Assembly: GCA_963703895.1 (NCBI GenBank) | Contig: CAVPFX010000003.1 | Location: forward strand, 186,001-250,000 | Source: VRUE01 sp963703895 | GTDB taxonomy: Bacteria; Actinomycetota; Thermoleophilia; Solirubrobacterales; 70-9 | DNA: 64,000 nucleotides | Reading direction: 5' to 3' | Shown here: positions 7,267 through 16,475 of the stretch, piece after piece | Layout of the letters: each line of letters opens with the position of its first letter | Position numbering within the stretch: position 1 is the first letter of the stretch | Notes under the pieces: model-generated | The model's database searches: none | Told to the model about the DNA's origin: nothing | Seen by the model: the letters and a program-made list of their open reading frames with translations, nothing else | Translations under genes and position numbers: made by a program

Positions 7267-8325
7267 TTAGTCCGCGAGTTGCATCTGCTTGGGCAGGCCG
7301 CTGAGATTGCGGTAGCCCTCGGCGGTGACGACGACCAGATCCTCGATCCGCACGCCCAGTTCGCCGGGCAGGTAGATCCCCGGCTCAATCGTCACCACTT
7401 CGCCCGCCGCGAGCACGTCCTCCGAGCGCTGCGAGACGCGCGGCTCCTCGTGCACCTCGAGGCCAACGCCGTGACCCAGCCCGTGGCCAAAGCGCTCACC
7501 GTGCCCGGCGGCCGCGATCAGCTCGCGGGCGACGCCGTCGACGTCCTCGGCCTTGACCCCGGCCTTGACCGCGCCGAGCGCCGCTTCCTGCGCCTCGCGC
7601 ACGATCTCGTAGACGGCGCGGGCGGGCTCGCCTGGCTCCCCGGTGGCGAAGGTGCGGGTGCCGTCCGAGCAGTAGCCGTCCAGCTTCGCGCCCATGTCGA
7701 AGACGACCAGCTCGCCGCGACCGATCTCGCGCTCGCCCGGCTCGGCGTGCGGCAGAGCACCGTTGGGGCCAGCGGCAACGATGGTCGGAAACGAGGGCTC
7801 GGCCCCCTGCTCGCGCATCCGCGCCTCAGCGGCGCGGGCGACGTCGAGCTCAGTACGTCCGGCCAAGCCGCGCTCCAGCGACCAGCGCCAGATCTCATCC
7901 GCGAGCTCGGCGGCGGCTGCAATCGCCGCCAGCTCGTCCTCATCCTTGACCCGCCGCAGCTTCTCGACCGTCCCCGCGGCGCCCTCCAGCGAGACCCCGT
8001 CGGCGAGTTTCTCTTCCAAGCGCTTCAGCGTGCGGACCGCCATCTGGTGGTCTTCGAAGCCCACCTTGCCACTGAGGCAGTCGGCGATCCCGCCCAGCCA
8101 GTCGTCGGTCACGGTGACCACGTCCCAGCCCTCGACCTCGGCCTCGGCGCGCTCGGTGTAGCGGAAGTCGGTGAGGAAGACGCGCCGCTCAGCAGCGCAG
8201 ACGCAGGCGCCGTTGGTGCCGCCGAAGCCGGTCAGGTAGCCGACGTTGGTCAGATCGGTGACGAGGAGGCAATCGAGCTGGCGCTCGGCCACGAGCGCCG
8301 CGAGCCGATCCGCGCGAGCCTGCAT
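7267..8325 (-). CDS. pepP: M24 proline peptidase (Xaa-Pro aminopeptidase/dipeptidase)
   Basis: The 352-residue protein has a creatinase-like N-terminal domain (DCLLVTDLTNVGYLTGFGGT) and a pita-bread catalytic domain. Metal ligands are visible: VFDMGAKLDGYCSDGTRTF (two Asp), GHGLGHGVGLEVHEEP (His), VVTIEPGIY (Glu) and GVRIEDLVVV (Glu). It removes residues before proline in the cytosol. ATG 8325 shares one base with the aroQ stop (TGATG), so translation is coupled. The position after aroQ fits the usual actinobacterial order ending in efp. PepP and PepQ cannot be separated with certainty on motifs alone. Confidence 0.92.
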   Translation of the reverse strand: MQARADRLAALVAERQLDCLLVTDLTNVGYLTGFGGTNGACVCAAERRVFLTDFRYTERAEAEVEGWDVVTVTDDWLGGIADCLSGKVGFEDHQMAVRTLKRLEEKLADGVSLEGAAGTVEKLRRVKDEDELAAIAAAAELADEIWRWSLERGLAGRTELDVARAAEARMREQGAEPSFPTIVAAGPNGALPHAEPGEREIGRGELVVFDMGAKLDGYCSDGTRTFATGEPGEPARAVYEIVREAQEAALGAVKAGVKAEDVDGVARELIAAAGHGERFGHGLGHGVGLEVHEEPRVSQRSEDVLAAGEVVTIEPGIYLPGELGVRIEDLVVVTAEGYRNLSGLPKQMQLAD

Positions 8326-8777
8326 CAGCCGACGCCCAGCTCGCGAGCGAGCAACTCCAGCGCGTCGCGGTAGCCGTCGGGGCCCTTGCCGGAGATCTTG
8401 GCCAGGACGAGGCCGTCGAAGACCGAGACCCGGCGCCACTCGTCGCGGGCCTCGACGTCGGAGAGGTGCACCTCGACCGAGGGCAGCTGGGCGACGTCGA
8501 GCGCGTCGGCGATCGCGCGGCTGTAGTGGGACCAGGCGCCGGCATTCACCAGGGACGAGTCAGCCAACTCGGGCAGCCGATGAAGGTACTCGACGAACTC
8601 ACCCTCGGAGTTGGTTTGGAAGAAGATCGTCTCCAACCCCAGCTCGCGCGCCCAGTTCTCGACCTTGGTCTCGAGCTCGCGCAGCGAGAGACCGCCGTAG
8701 ACCTCGGGGTCGCGGCGATCGAGGATGTCGAAGTTGACGCCGTGCAGGACGGCGACGCGGTTGTGGGCAGTGCTCAT
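8325..8777 (-). CDS. aroQ: 3-dehydroquinate dehydratase, type II
   Basis: The 150-residue product has the size of the dodecameric type II enzymes, which dehydrate 3-dehydroquinate in the shikimate pathway. Motifs in order: HGVNFDILDRRDPEVYGG (active-site loop with the catalytic Tyr), FFQTNSEGEFVEYLH, VNAGAWSHYSRAIADAL and VEVHLSDVEARDEWRR (His). The usual NAGAYTH stretch reads NAGAWSH here, a mild variation. It overlaps aroKB by four bases (ATGA) and pepP by one, placing it mid-operon with the other aro genes. Confidence 0.93.
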   Translation of the reverse strand: MSTAHNRVAVLHGVNFDILDRRDPEVYGGLSLRELETKVENWARELGLETIFFQTNSEGEFVEYLHRLPELADSSLVNAGAWSHYSRAIADALDVAQLPSVEVHLSDVEARDEWRRVSVFDGLVLAKISGKGPDGYRDALELLARELGVG

Positions 8778-10303
8778 CGGTACAGCTCCTCCACGGCTGC
8801 GCGGACCTTAGCCGCATCGAGCAGCTGTCCCGGGCGCGGCTCACCTGCCTGGGAAAGCAGGACGAAGCCGACGCCCTCGGCGGTGCGCTTCTTGTCGCGC
8901 TGCAGTGCGGCGAGCGTCCGCTCCAGGTCGACCGCCCGGTCGAGGCCAGTCGGAAGCCCGTGCCGCGCGAGGATCGCCTCGACCTCGTCGCGCAGCCGCG
9001 GCGCCTCGGAGAGTCGCAGGGCCGCCAGCAGGCCGAGCCCGACCGCCTCGCCGTGGCGATAGCGCTCGTAGCCGCTCGCCGCCTCGATCGCGTGGCCCAC
9101 GGTGTGGCCAAGGTTGAGCACGGCCCGCAGGCCGGCGTCGCGCTCGTCGGCAGCGACGACCTCGCACTTGTAGCGGGCACAGGCGAAGACAAGCCCGGAG
9201 AGCCCCTCGGGGTCAAGCTCCTCGACCGCGCGCGCCCGCTCCCAGAGCTCACCCCCGGCCAGAAGACCGGTCTTGAGCAGCTCGACGAAGCCCGCGGCCA
9301 GCTCCTCGCGGGGCAGGCTGACGAGGGTCGCCGTGTCGGCAAGCACAGCGGCCGGTAGGTGGTAAGCGCCGGCGTAGTTCTTGCCCTCGGGCAGGTCGAC
9401 CCCGGTCTTGCCGCCGTAGGCGGAGTCGACCTGGGCAACCAGGGTGGTTGGCACCTGCACGACGGGTACGCCGCGCTGGTAGAGGTGCGCACAGAAGCCG
9501 GCCAGGTCGCCGACGACCCCGCCGCCGAGCGCCACCACGTGGTCCTCGCGACTCATCCCGGCGCGGGCGAGCTCCCGCAGCACCCGCTCGGCCTCGGCCA
9601 TCGTCTTGGCCGTCTCGCCCGGCTGCACCTCGACCCGACCGGCGAGCGGCCCGAGCCGGTCGGCGTAGAGCGGCCCGACGGCAGCATCGGTGATGCAAAA
9701 GCGCTCCCCAGCCAAGGGCCATGGCCCGCCGCCCAACAGACCCGGTCCGACGAAGACCGGATACTCGCCGGAGGCGCTGCTCGCCCAAAGCATCTTTGTT
9801 CCCGGCGGCAAGTCCGTCAACGCCAGCAGTGAAGGCATCGCCCGGCCGACGAGACCGCGATCGCTCGGCGGCAGGATCGCGTCGGCGAGCGACTCGTAGT
9901 GGGGCTGTCGCTCCGCCAGCAATCGCTCGACGTCCTCGGCATTGGTGGCGAGTGGCCGGTCGCTGCGGGCGATGCGGCGCCAGGCCTCGCGCGCGTCGAC
10001 CTGGAGCCAGACGACGATGTGGCGGTCAAGCGCCTCGCGCACTCGTTCCGAGAGGACGCTGCCACCGCCGAGCGCGATCACACCGCCATCGGCCTGCTCC
10101 AGCAGCTCGCCGACGACGTCGGCCTCGCGGGCGCGAAAAGCATCCTCGCCGTCCTCCTCGAAGGCCTGCCGGATCGGCTTGCCGAACGCCTCTTCCATCA
10201 GCGCGTCGATCTCGGTAACCGGCAAGCCGGCGTCGCGAGCCGCCACCAGGGCCGTCGACTTCCCAGCCCCCATGAAGCCGATGAAGACGAGCGCCGGCTT
10301 CAT
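8774..10303 (-). CDS. aroKB: Bifunctional shikimate kinase / 3-dehydroquinate synthase
   Basis: This 509-residue fusion joins two pathway enzymes. Residues 1 to about 165 are shikimate kinase: Walker A GFMGAGKST, then EIDALMEEAFG, IALGGGSVL and a lid arginine in SDRPLA. Residues from about 170 are 3-dehydroquinate synthase, with VALGGGVVGDLAGFCAHLY, VPTTLVAQVDSAYGGKTGVD, LNLGHTVGHAIEAASGY and RHGEAVGLG, which include the zinc histidines. The order AroK-AroB gives steps 5 and 2 of the pathway. No frameshift is seen, so the fusion is real. The ATG lies 49 bases after the aroC stop, separated by a hairpin and with no clear ribosome site. Confidence 0.95.
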   Translation of the reverse strand: MKPALVFIGFMGAGKSTALVAARDAGLPVTEIDALMEEAFGKPIRQAFEEDGEDAFRAREADVVGELLEQADGGVIALGGGSVLSERVREALDRHIVVWLQVDAREAWRRIARSDRPLATNAEDVERLLAERQPHYESLADAILPPSDRGLVGRAMPSLLALTDLPPGTKMLWASSASGEYPVFVGPGLLGGGPWPLAGERFCITDAAVGPLYADRLGPLAGRVEVQPGETAKTMAEAERVLRELARAGMSREDHVVALGGGVVGDLAGFCAHLYQRGVPVVQVPTTLVAQVDSAYGGKTGVDLPEGKNYAGAYHLPAAVLADTATLVSLPREELAAGFVELLKTGLLAGGELWERARAVEELDPEGLSGLVFACARYKCEVVAADERDAGLRAVLNLGHTVGHAIEAASGYERYRHGEAVGLGLLAALRLSEAPRLRDEVEAILARHGLPTGLDRAVDLERTLAALQRDKKRTAEGVGFVLLSQAGEPRPGQLLDAAKVRAAVEELYR

Positions 10304-10321
10304 CGGCGGACGAAACGTCTT

Positions 10322-10344
10322 TTTTCCACGTATGACGTGGAAAA
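10322..10344. other. Intercistronic hairpin between aroC and aroKB
   Basis: A perfect 10-bp stem (TTTTCCACGT with ACGTGGAAAA) closes on a three-base loop and fills most of the 49-base gap. Its A/T flanks resemble a terminator but no T-run follows on the minus strand. It may set the aroC/aroKB expression ratio or protect mRNA. Confidence 0.45.
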
Positions 10345-10352
10345 TGGCGACC

Positions 10353-11519
10353 TCATCCGCGGAAGTCGATGCGCTTCTTGTAGGCCGCGACCGCGGCGTG
10401 GACGTCGTCGATGTGATCGCCGCCGAACTTCTCGCGGTAGGTGCGGGCGAGGACGAGGCAGACCATCGCCTCGGCGACCACGGCGGCGGCCGGGACCACG
10501 GTCGAGTCGGTGCGCTCGCGCAGCGCCTGTGCCGGCTCCTTGCTCTCGGTGTCGACCGAGCGCAGCGGCTTGGTCAGGGTCGAGATCGGCTTGATCGCGG
10601 CGCGGACCGAGAGTGGCAGGCCGTTGGTCATGCCCCCCTCCAAGCCACCGGCGTGGTTGGTCTCGCGGAAGTAGCCGCGCTCCTGCGACCAGAAGATCTC
10701 GTCGTGCGCCTCCGAGCCGGGCCGACCGGCGACGTCCCAGGCTTCGCCGATTGAAACGCCCTTCACCGACTGGATCGAGGCCACCGCGCCGGCGAGCCGG
10801 CCATCGAGCCGGTCTTCCCAGGAGATGTGCGAGCCGAGGCCAGGGACGAGGCCGAAGGCGCGCACCTCGAAGGTGCCGCCGAGGCTCTCGTTCGCCTTGC
10901 GCAGGCGGTTGATCTCGGCGACCATCGCGGCGCTCGCCTCGGCGTCGAGGCAGCGCACCGGGTCGTCGTCCACCGCGGTGAAGTCATCGGGCCCAAGGTC
11001 GTCGCGCTCGGGCGCCACGATCGAGGCGATCTGGGTGACGTGGCTGTGCACGCTGACGCCGAGGGCGCTGAGGAAGCCGCGGGCGATCGAGCCGGCGGCG
11101 ACGCGGGCGGCGGTCTCGCGCGCGCTGGCCCGCTCGAGCACGTTGCGGATGTCGGCGTGGCCGTACTTCTGGGCGCCGACCAGATCGGCGTGGCCCGGGC
11201 GCGGCAAGTGGACCTCGTCGACCGCCGCGTCGACCGGCCAGGGGTTCATCCGCTCCTCCCAGTTGGCGTAGTCGCGGTTGGCGACGAGGAGGGCGATCGG
11301 ACTGCCCAGCGTGCGGCCGTGGCGCAGGCCGGAGCGGACCTCGACCGTGTCGGTCTCGATTTTCATCCGGCCGCCGCGGCCGTGGCCGAGCTGGCGCCGC
11401 GCCATGTCACTGTCAAGCGCCTCGCGATCGAGCTCGAGCCCGGCGGGCATGCCCTCGACAATCGCGACGAGACCCGGCCCGTGCGACTCGCCCGCTGTTG
11501 TGAACCTGAAACCGCTCAT
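10353..11519 (-). CDS. aroC: Chorismate synthase
   Basis: The 388-residue product catalyses the last shikimate step, EPSP to chorismate, using reduced FMN. It begins with the signature MSGFRFTTAGESHGPGLVAI and continues with RSGLRHGRTLGSPIALLV and RPGHADLVGAQKYGHADIRN, including the invariant His and Arg residues around the FMN site. Near the C-terminus it has GGMTNGLPLSVRAAIKPIST and STVVPAAAVVAEAM, as expected. The length is at the normal actinobacterial value. It follows aroE by 28 bases and is followed by a hairpin and aroKB. Confidence 0.97.
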   Translation of the reverse strand: MSGFRFTTAGESHGPGLVAIVEGMPAGLELDREALDSDMARRQLGHGRGGRMKIETDTVEVRSGLRHGRTLGSPIALLVANRDYANWEERMNPWPVDAAVDEVHLPRPGHADLVGAQKYGHADIRNVLERASARETAARVAAGSIARGFLSALGVSVHSHVTQIASIVAPERDDLGPDDFTAVDDDPVRCLDAEASAAMVAEINRLRKANESLGGTFEVRAFGLVPGLGSHISWEDRLDGRLAGAVASIQSVKGVSIGEAWDVAGRPGSEAHDEIFWSQERGYFRETNHAGGLEGGMTNGLPLSVRAAIKPISTLTKPLRSVDTESKEPAQALRERTDSTVVPAAAVVAEAMVCLVLARTYREKFGGDHIDDVHAAVAAYKKRIDFRG

Positions 11520-11547
11520 CAGGGCGCCAAGGCTATCGGCGGAACGC

Positions 11548-12345
11548 TCAGCCGCGGGCGGCGGCGCGCATCGTCTCGAGCGGGGCGGGGCGGCCGGTCC
11601 AGGTTTCGAGCGAAAGGGCGCCCTGCTGGACGAGGATCTCGATGCCGTCGACCGTGATCGCGCCCGCGGCCCCCGCAGCCCGAAGCAGCGCCGTCGGCTC
11701 GCCGCCGTAGACCATGTCGACCACGGTTTGGCTGGGAGCGAAAGCGTCGCTGCTCAACGGCAGCTCGGCAAAGGGGTCCTCGCCGGCCAGCCCCACCGCG
11801 GTGGAGTTGACGATCAGCTCGTAGGCGGCGGGGTCGGGGGCGGCGACCGGCGTCCCTCCCAGTTCCTCGCTGAGGTTGCGTGAGCGCAACTCGGTGCGGT
11901 TCCAGACCTCCACCTCCGCACCCTCGCGCAGGAGAGCCCAGACGACGGCGCGGGCGGCGCCGCCGGCGCCGAGCACCAGCGCCCGCTTGTCAGCTGGCGA
12001 AGACGGCAGAGAACGCAGCAGGCCCTCGGCATCCGTGTTCTCGGCCCGGACCTCGCCCTCGGCGAAAACGAGGGTGTTGGCGGCGCCGATCTCACGAGCG
12101 GTCTCGGAGAGCTCATCGGCAAGGGACAGCGCGGCGCTCTTGTGGGGCACGGTGACGTTGGCGCCGACGAAGCCCTCGGCCGGCATCTCCCGCACCCGCG
12201 CCGCGAGGGCATCGGGAGCAACCTCGAGCGCCTCGTAGTGCCACTCGTCGGCCAGCCCCAACTCGGCGAGGGCGGCGCTGTGCATCGCCGGCGAGCGCGA
12301 GTGGCCGACCGGGTAGCCGAGGACGGCAAGCCGGTGAATCGTCAT
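11548..12345 (-). CDS. aroE: Shikimate dehydrogenase
   Basis: The 265-residue enzyme reduces 3-dehydroshikimate with NADPH. The substrate half shows GHSRSPAMHSAALAELGL and GANVTVPHKSAAL, with the catalytic lysine. Residue Asp of NTDAEGLL completes the site. The cofactor half has VLGAGGAARAVVWALL and WNRTELRSRNL, then NSTAVGL and DMVYGGEPTALL. The gene overlaps mltG by four bases (ATGA), so it is translated in tandem with the upstream cell-wall gene, an order conserved in actinobacteria. Confidence 0.95.
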   Translation of the reverse strand: MTIHRLAVLGYPVGHSRSPAMHSAALAELGLADEWHYEALEVAPDALAARVREMPAEGFVGANVTVPHKSAALSLADELSETAREIGAANTLVFAEGEVRAENTDAEGLLRSLPSSPADKRALVLGAGGAARAVVWALLREGAEVEVWNRTELRSRNLSEELGGTPVAAPDPAAYELIVNSTAVGLAGEDPFAELPLSSDAFAPSQTVVDMVYGGEPTALLRAAGAAGAITVDGIEILVQQGALSLETWTGRPAPLETMRAAARG

Positions 12346-13361
12346 TCCCCGCAGCTGTCGGGCGAGTTGCCTCCAGCCGCTTCTCGGGCCGAGTTGTAGC
12401 GTTCGACGTCGGCGTTGAATTCGGCTTCGGTCGAGGAGAAGGCCAGCTTGTTGCAGGCGCCGGGCTCGACCACGTAGAAGAGGTAATCGACCTTGGCCGG
12501 GTGGGCCGCGGCCTCGATCGAGGCGAGACCAGGGCTGTTGATCGGCCCCGGCGGCAGGCCCGTGTGGGTGCGGGTGTTGTAGGGGGAGTCCACCGCCAGT
12601 TCCGATTCGGTCAGCGGCTGGGTGAAGTTGCCGGTGGCGAAGCGGGTGGTCGCGTCGATGCCCAGCGGCATCCCTTCGTGCAGGCGGTTGTAGATCACCG
12701 CGGCGACCAGCTTGCGCTGGCTTTCCAGCCCCGCCTCGCGCTCGATCATCGAGGCGATCATGACCACGTCGTAGGTGGTCAGGTTCTTCGAGCGCGCGTA
12801 GCCCATGTCGACTCCGGCGATGCGGCGCTTGAAGTCTTCCAGCTGCAGCTGGACCAAGCTGGCGGCGCTGGCGTGCTTCTCGAGCTCGAATGTGTCCGGG
12901 AAGAGAAAGCCCTCGAGGTCCTTGGCCTCCTTGCCACCGTACTTGGCCGGGTTGAGGTACTTGGAGCGCACGCTGGCCTTCTCGTAGCTCCCGCGCAGGC
13001 CTTCCTGCTTGGCGACCTCCGCGGTCTGAGCACGGGTGTAGCCCTCGGGGATCGTCACCGTGATCGTCCGCACGACCACCGGCGGTGGCGGGGTGCTTTT
13101 GTGGAAGTGCTTGTAGGCGAGCGCGCCGATCGCGCCGATCCCAAGCAGGACCGCCGCCAGTCCAATCGCGATTCCGAGGCGGCGGTGGCTCGAGCGTTGG
13201 GGCTGGGGCGGCTTGGCGGCCTTCGCGGCCTTCGCCTTCCGCACCTTCGGTGGCTCTGGCGCAGGCGCGACCTTTGCCCGGCGCACTTCGCGCTCGCGGC
13301 GGCGTTCCGCCCGCTCGGCCGCCTGGGGGTCCTCGCCGTCGGCGAAGAAATCCTCACTCAT
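12342..13361 (-). CDS. mltG: Endolytic murein transglycosylase MltG
   Basis: The 339-residue protein has a charged cytoplasmic tail of about 60 residues rich in Lys, Ala and Pro, one transmembrane helix (LGIAIGLAAVLLGIGAIGAL) and an external YceG/MltG domain. The domain includes a LysM-like segment (TVTIPEGYTRAQTAEVAKQE) and the catalytic glutamate in MIASMIEREAGLESQRK, followed by VAAVIYNRL and GLPPGPINSPG. MltG cuts nascent glycan strands and so helps set their length. It overlaps ruvX by eight bases. The Pro/Ala/Lys tail is longer than in Escherichia coli but usual in actinobacteria. Confidence 0.93.
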   Translation of the reverse strand: MSEDFFADGEDPQAAERAERRREREVRRAKVAPAPEPPKVRKAKAAKAAKPPQPQRSSHRRLGIAIGLAAVLLGIGAIGALAYKHFHKSTPPPPVVVRTITVTIPEGYTRAQTAEVAKQEGLRGSYEKASVRSKYLNPAKYGGKEAKDLEGFLFPDTFELEKHASAASLVQLQLEDFKRRIAGVDMGYARSKNLTTYDVVMIASMIEREAGLESQRKLVAAVIYNRLHEGMPLGIDATTRFATGNFTQPLTESELAVDSPYNTRTHTGLPPGPINSPGLASIEAAAHPAKVDYLFYVVEPGACNKLAFSSTEAEFNADVERYNSAREAAGGNSPDSCGE

Positions 13362-13758
13362 CGTCGCCCTCTTCGACCGCCGCGCGGCCGGCGAGATAGG
13401 CCTGCAAGAGGTGGGCGGCGGCGAGCGAGTCGGGGGCCGCCGAGGCGCCTTCGCGCTTGCTCGCCTCGGCCATACGAGTGGTCAGCCGCTCGTCGTAGGT
13501 CTCGACCGGAACGTCGAGGATCGCTTCCAGTTCGGTGCAGAAGGTCCGCGTCAGCGCCGCCTGACTGCCTTCCTCGCCGCTGAGATGCAGCGGCAGGCCG
13601 ACGACCACGCACTCGACCTCGTGCTTGGTGACGAGGTCGGCGACCGAGCGGGCCTCGGACGGCTCGATCACTGGCAGCGGCGTCGAGAGCGTGCCGCTGG
13701 GGTCGGAGATCGCGCAGCCGATCCGAGCGGTGCCGTAGTCGAGGGCGAGGATCCGCAT
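13354..13758 (-). CDS. ruvX: RuvX/YqgF pre-16S rRNA nuclease
   Basis: The 134-residue RNase H-fold protein starts MRILALDYGTARIGCAISD, with the first catalytic Asp in DYGTARIG. It continues with VECVVVGLPLHLSGEEG and the C-terminal DERLTTRMAE, in which Glu complete the acidic site, and ends in AAHLLQAYL. YqgF proteins trim the 5' end of 16S rRNA and were earlier proposed as Holliday junction resolvases. It sits between alaS and mltG, three bases after the alaS stop, as in most actinobacteria. Confidence 0.93.
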   Translation of the reverse strand: MRILALDYGTARIGCAISDPSGTLSTPLPVIEPSEARSVADLVTKHEVECVVVGLPLHLSGEEGSQAALTRTFCTELEAILDVPVETYDERLTTRMAEASKREGASAAPDSLAAAHLLQAYLAGRAAVEEGDDE

Positions 13759-13761
13759 CGC

Positions 13762-16446
13762 TTAGCCGGCCGCCCGTTCGAGCGCGGCCCGCGCGGCCGC
13801 CAGCGCCTCGTCGAGCTTGCCCGCGTCCTTGCCACCCGCTTGCGCCATGTCGTCGCGACCGCCGCCGCCTCCGCCGACGATCGGCGCCGCCTCGCGCACG
13901 ATGGCCGCCGCCGAGAGGCCGCGCTCGACTGCACCCTTGGAGACGAGAACGACCAGAGCGACCTTGCTTCCCTCCGCACCACCCAGGGCGACGGCGGCCG
14001 CGCCGCCGAGCTTCGACTGCACCCGGTTGGCGAGCTCGAGCAACTGCTTCTGGTCGGCGAGCGGCACCCGCGAGACGGCCAGCTTGACGCCGTTCGCCTC
14101 GATCGCCTCGGCGACGAGGCGGTCTGCCTCCTCGCCGAGCATCTGCTTCTGCGCCTGCTCGGCGCCCTTGCCTGCCTCGCGCAAGCGCTCGGCGGCGCGG
14201 CGGGCGCCAGCGGTCGGATCCTGCGGCGAGCCCAGCAGCACGCCGACCTCGTCCAGCCGCTGCTCGCGCTCGCGGAACCAGTCGATTGCCGCCGGACCGC
14301 TGAGCGCCTCGACCCGGCGCACGTTGGCGGCGCTGGAGCCCTCGGAGGCGATCTTGAAGATGCCGACCTCGGCCGTGTTGGCGACGTGGGTGCCGCCGCA
14401 GAGCTCGCGCGAGACGCCGTCGACCTCGACCACCCGCACCCACTCGCCGTACTTCTCGCCGAAGAGCGCCATCGCCCCCAGCCGCTCTGCCTCGGCCCGC
14501 TCCATCTCGATCCAGCGCACCGGCCGGCTCGCCTTGATCCACTCGTTTACCCGGTCCTCGACCGCCCGCAAGTCCTCAGGACCAAGACCCTGGCCGTGGG
14601 TGAAGTCGAAGCGCAGCTTGTCGGGGCGCACGGCCGAACCCGCCTGGCGCACGTGGGTGCCGAGCCGCTCGCGCAGGGCCGCGTGGAGCAGGTGCGTCGC
14701 GGTGTGGTTGCGCATCGTCGCGTGGCGGGTCTCGCGATCGACCTCAGCAATAACCGGAACAAACGCGGTCTCCTCCGCTCCCGCGGGGGCGCGCTCATCA
14801 TCACCGGCGATCTCGCGCCCCCGCTCCCGCGTCCGGGGACCGCTTCCCTCGATCTCAACGACCTGATCCTCGCCAACTCGATAGACGTCGACGACCTCCG
14901 CCTCGCCCCCCTCCCAGCTGATCGTGCCCGAGTCGGCAACCTGGCCGCCGCCCTCGGCGTAGAAGGGGCTCTCCTCGAGCTTGACCAGGGCGCGACCGTC
15001 CTCGCGCTCGACCGCCGCGAGGCCAGTGGTCGAGCGCAGCATCTCGTAGCCGACGAAGCGCGTGGGCGGCACCGCGCCGGCGAAGGTGATCACGCGCTCA
15101 TGGCGGTCCTCGGAGCCATGCGCGGTGGCGGAGCCGACCCGGGAGCGCTGCCGTTGCTCCTCCATCAGCTCCTCGAAGCCACCGTCGTCGACCGAGAGCC
15201 CCCGCTCGGCGAGCAGCTCCTTGGTCAGGTCATAAGGGAAGCCGTAGGTGTCGTGGAGCTCGAAGGCAGCGGCGGCCTCGATCCAGGAGGTCTCCGACTC
15301 CTTAGCCTCGGCGACGAGCCGTTCGAGCAGCTCCGTGCCCCGCTCCAGGGTGCGACCGAAGCTCTCCTCCTCGTCGCCGACCCAGCGAGCGATCGTCTCG
15401 CGCTCGGCCGTCAGCTCGGGGTATGTCTCCCCCATGATCTCGATCGTGCGCTCGGCGAAGCGGCCCAGCCACGGTGCCTCGAGACCGAGGCTGCGGCCCT
15501 GCTGAATCGCCCGCCGCATGATCCGGCGCAGGATGTAGCCACGGTCCTCGTTGGAGGGCACGACGCCGTCGGCGATCAGGAAGGCGGCACCGCGCGAGTG
15601 GTCGGCGACGATCCGCATCGCCCGGGTCACCGCACCGCCCTCGTCGTAGGAGTTGCCCGACATCTCCTCGGCGAGGTCGATCAGCGGTCGGACCAAGTCG
15701 GTCTCATAAACCGAGGGCACGTCCTGGAGGATCGCCGCCATCCGGTCGAGCCCCATGCCGGTGTCGATGTTGCGCATCGGCAGCGGCGTCAGCGAGCCGT
15801 CGGTGCCGAGGTCGTAAGTCATGAAGACGTGGTTCCAGAACTCGAGGAAGCGATCCGTGTCATCGCCGGGGCGCTCGCCATCGGCGCCGAACTCGGGGCC
15901 GCGGTCCAAGTAGAGCTCCGAGCAGGGACCGCAGGGGCCCGCCGGGCCCGCTTGCCAGAAGTTGTCCTCGCGGCCGAGGCGGACGATGCGCTCCTCGGGG
16001 ACGCCGACGCGGCGCCAGACCTCGATCGCCTCCTCGTCGGGACCGAGCCCGAGCTCCTCGTCGCCGCCGAAGACGGTCACCCAGATTCGCTCCGGCTCCA
16101 TCCCGAAGCCCTCGGTCGAGAGCTCCCAGCCCCAGGGAATCGACTCCTCCTTGAAGTAGTCGCCGAAGCTCCAGTTGCCGAGCATCTCGAAGAAGGTGAG
16201 GTGGCGCGCCGTGTTGCCAACCTCCTCGATGTCGGTCGTGCGGAAGCACTTCTGCACGTCAGCGAGGCGCGGCGCCGGCGGCTTCTCGCGACCGAGGAAG
16301 TAGGGCTTGAACGGCTGCATGCCCGCCGTCGTCAGCAGCACCGAGGGATCGTGAACCGAGGGCACCAGCGAGGCCGAGGGCACGATCTTGTGCCCGCGCT
16401 GCTCGAAAAAGGAGAGGTAGATCTGGCGAATGTCGCTGGCCTTCAT
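13762..16446 (-). CDS. alaS: Alanyl-tRNA synthetase
   Basis: The 894-residue class II synthetase has the full AlaRS plan. The catalytic domain (1 to about 440) begins MKASDIRQIYLSFFEQRGHK, with RTTDIEEVGNTARHLTFFEM. The editing domain has zinc-binding NHTATHLLHAAL and CGGTHVANTAEVG. The C-terminal DHHA1 domain has a glycine-rich stretch (VGGGGGGRDDMAQAGGKD). It charges tRNA-Ala and clears mischarged Ser and Gly. The gene is intact and is followed within three bases by ruvX. A long open frame on the opposite strand is a G+C shadow. Confidence 0.97.
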   Translation of the reverse strand: MKASDIRQIYLSFFEQRGHKIVPSASLVPSVHDPSVLLTTAGMQPFKPYFLGREKPPAPRLADVQKCFRTTDIEEVGNTARHLTFFEMLGNWSFGDYFKEESIPWGWELSTEGFGMEPERIWVTVFGGDEELGLGPDEEAIEVWRRVGVPEERIVRLGREDNFWQAGPAGPCGPCSELYLDRGPEFGADGERPGDDTDRFLEFWNHVFMTYDLGTDGSLTPLPMRNIDTGMGLDRMAAILQDVPSVYETDLVRPLIDLAEEMSGNSYDEGGAVTRAMRIVADHSRGAAFLIADGVVPSNEDRGYILRRIMRRAIQQGRSLGLEAPWLGRFAERTIEIMGETYPELTAERETIARWVGDEEESFGRTLERGTELLERLVAEAKESETSWIEAAAAFELHDTYGFPYDLTKELLAERGLSVDDGGFEELMEEQRQRSRVGSATAHGSEDRHERVITFAGAVPPTRFVGYEMLRSTTGLAAVEREDGRALVKLEESPFYAEGGGQVADSGTISWEGGEAEVVDVYRVGEDQVVEIEGSGPRTRERGREIAGDDERAPAGAEETAFVPVIAEVDRETRHATMRNHTATHLLHAALRERLGTHVRQAGSAVRPDKLRFDFTHGQGLGPEDLRAVEDRVNEWIKASRPVRWIEMERAEAERLGAMALFGEKYGEWVRVVEVDGVSRELCGGTHVANTAEVGIFKIASEGSSAANVRRVEALSGPAAIDWFREREQRLDEVGVLLGSPQDPTAGARRAAERLREAGKGAEQAQKQMLGEEADRLVAEAIEANGVKLAVSRVPLADQKQLLELANRVQSKLGGAAAVALGGAEGSKVALVVLVSKGAVERGLSAAAIVREAAPIVGGGGGGRDDMAQAGGKDAGKLDEALAAARAALERAAG

Positions 16447-16475
16447 GGTCGAGAGCCTAAGGTCTACGGGCGCCG

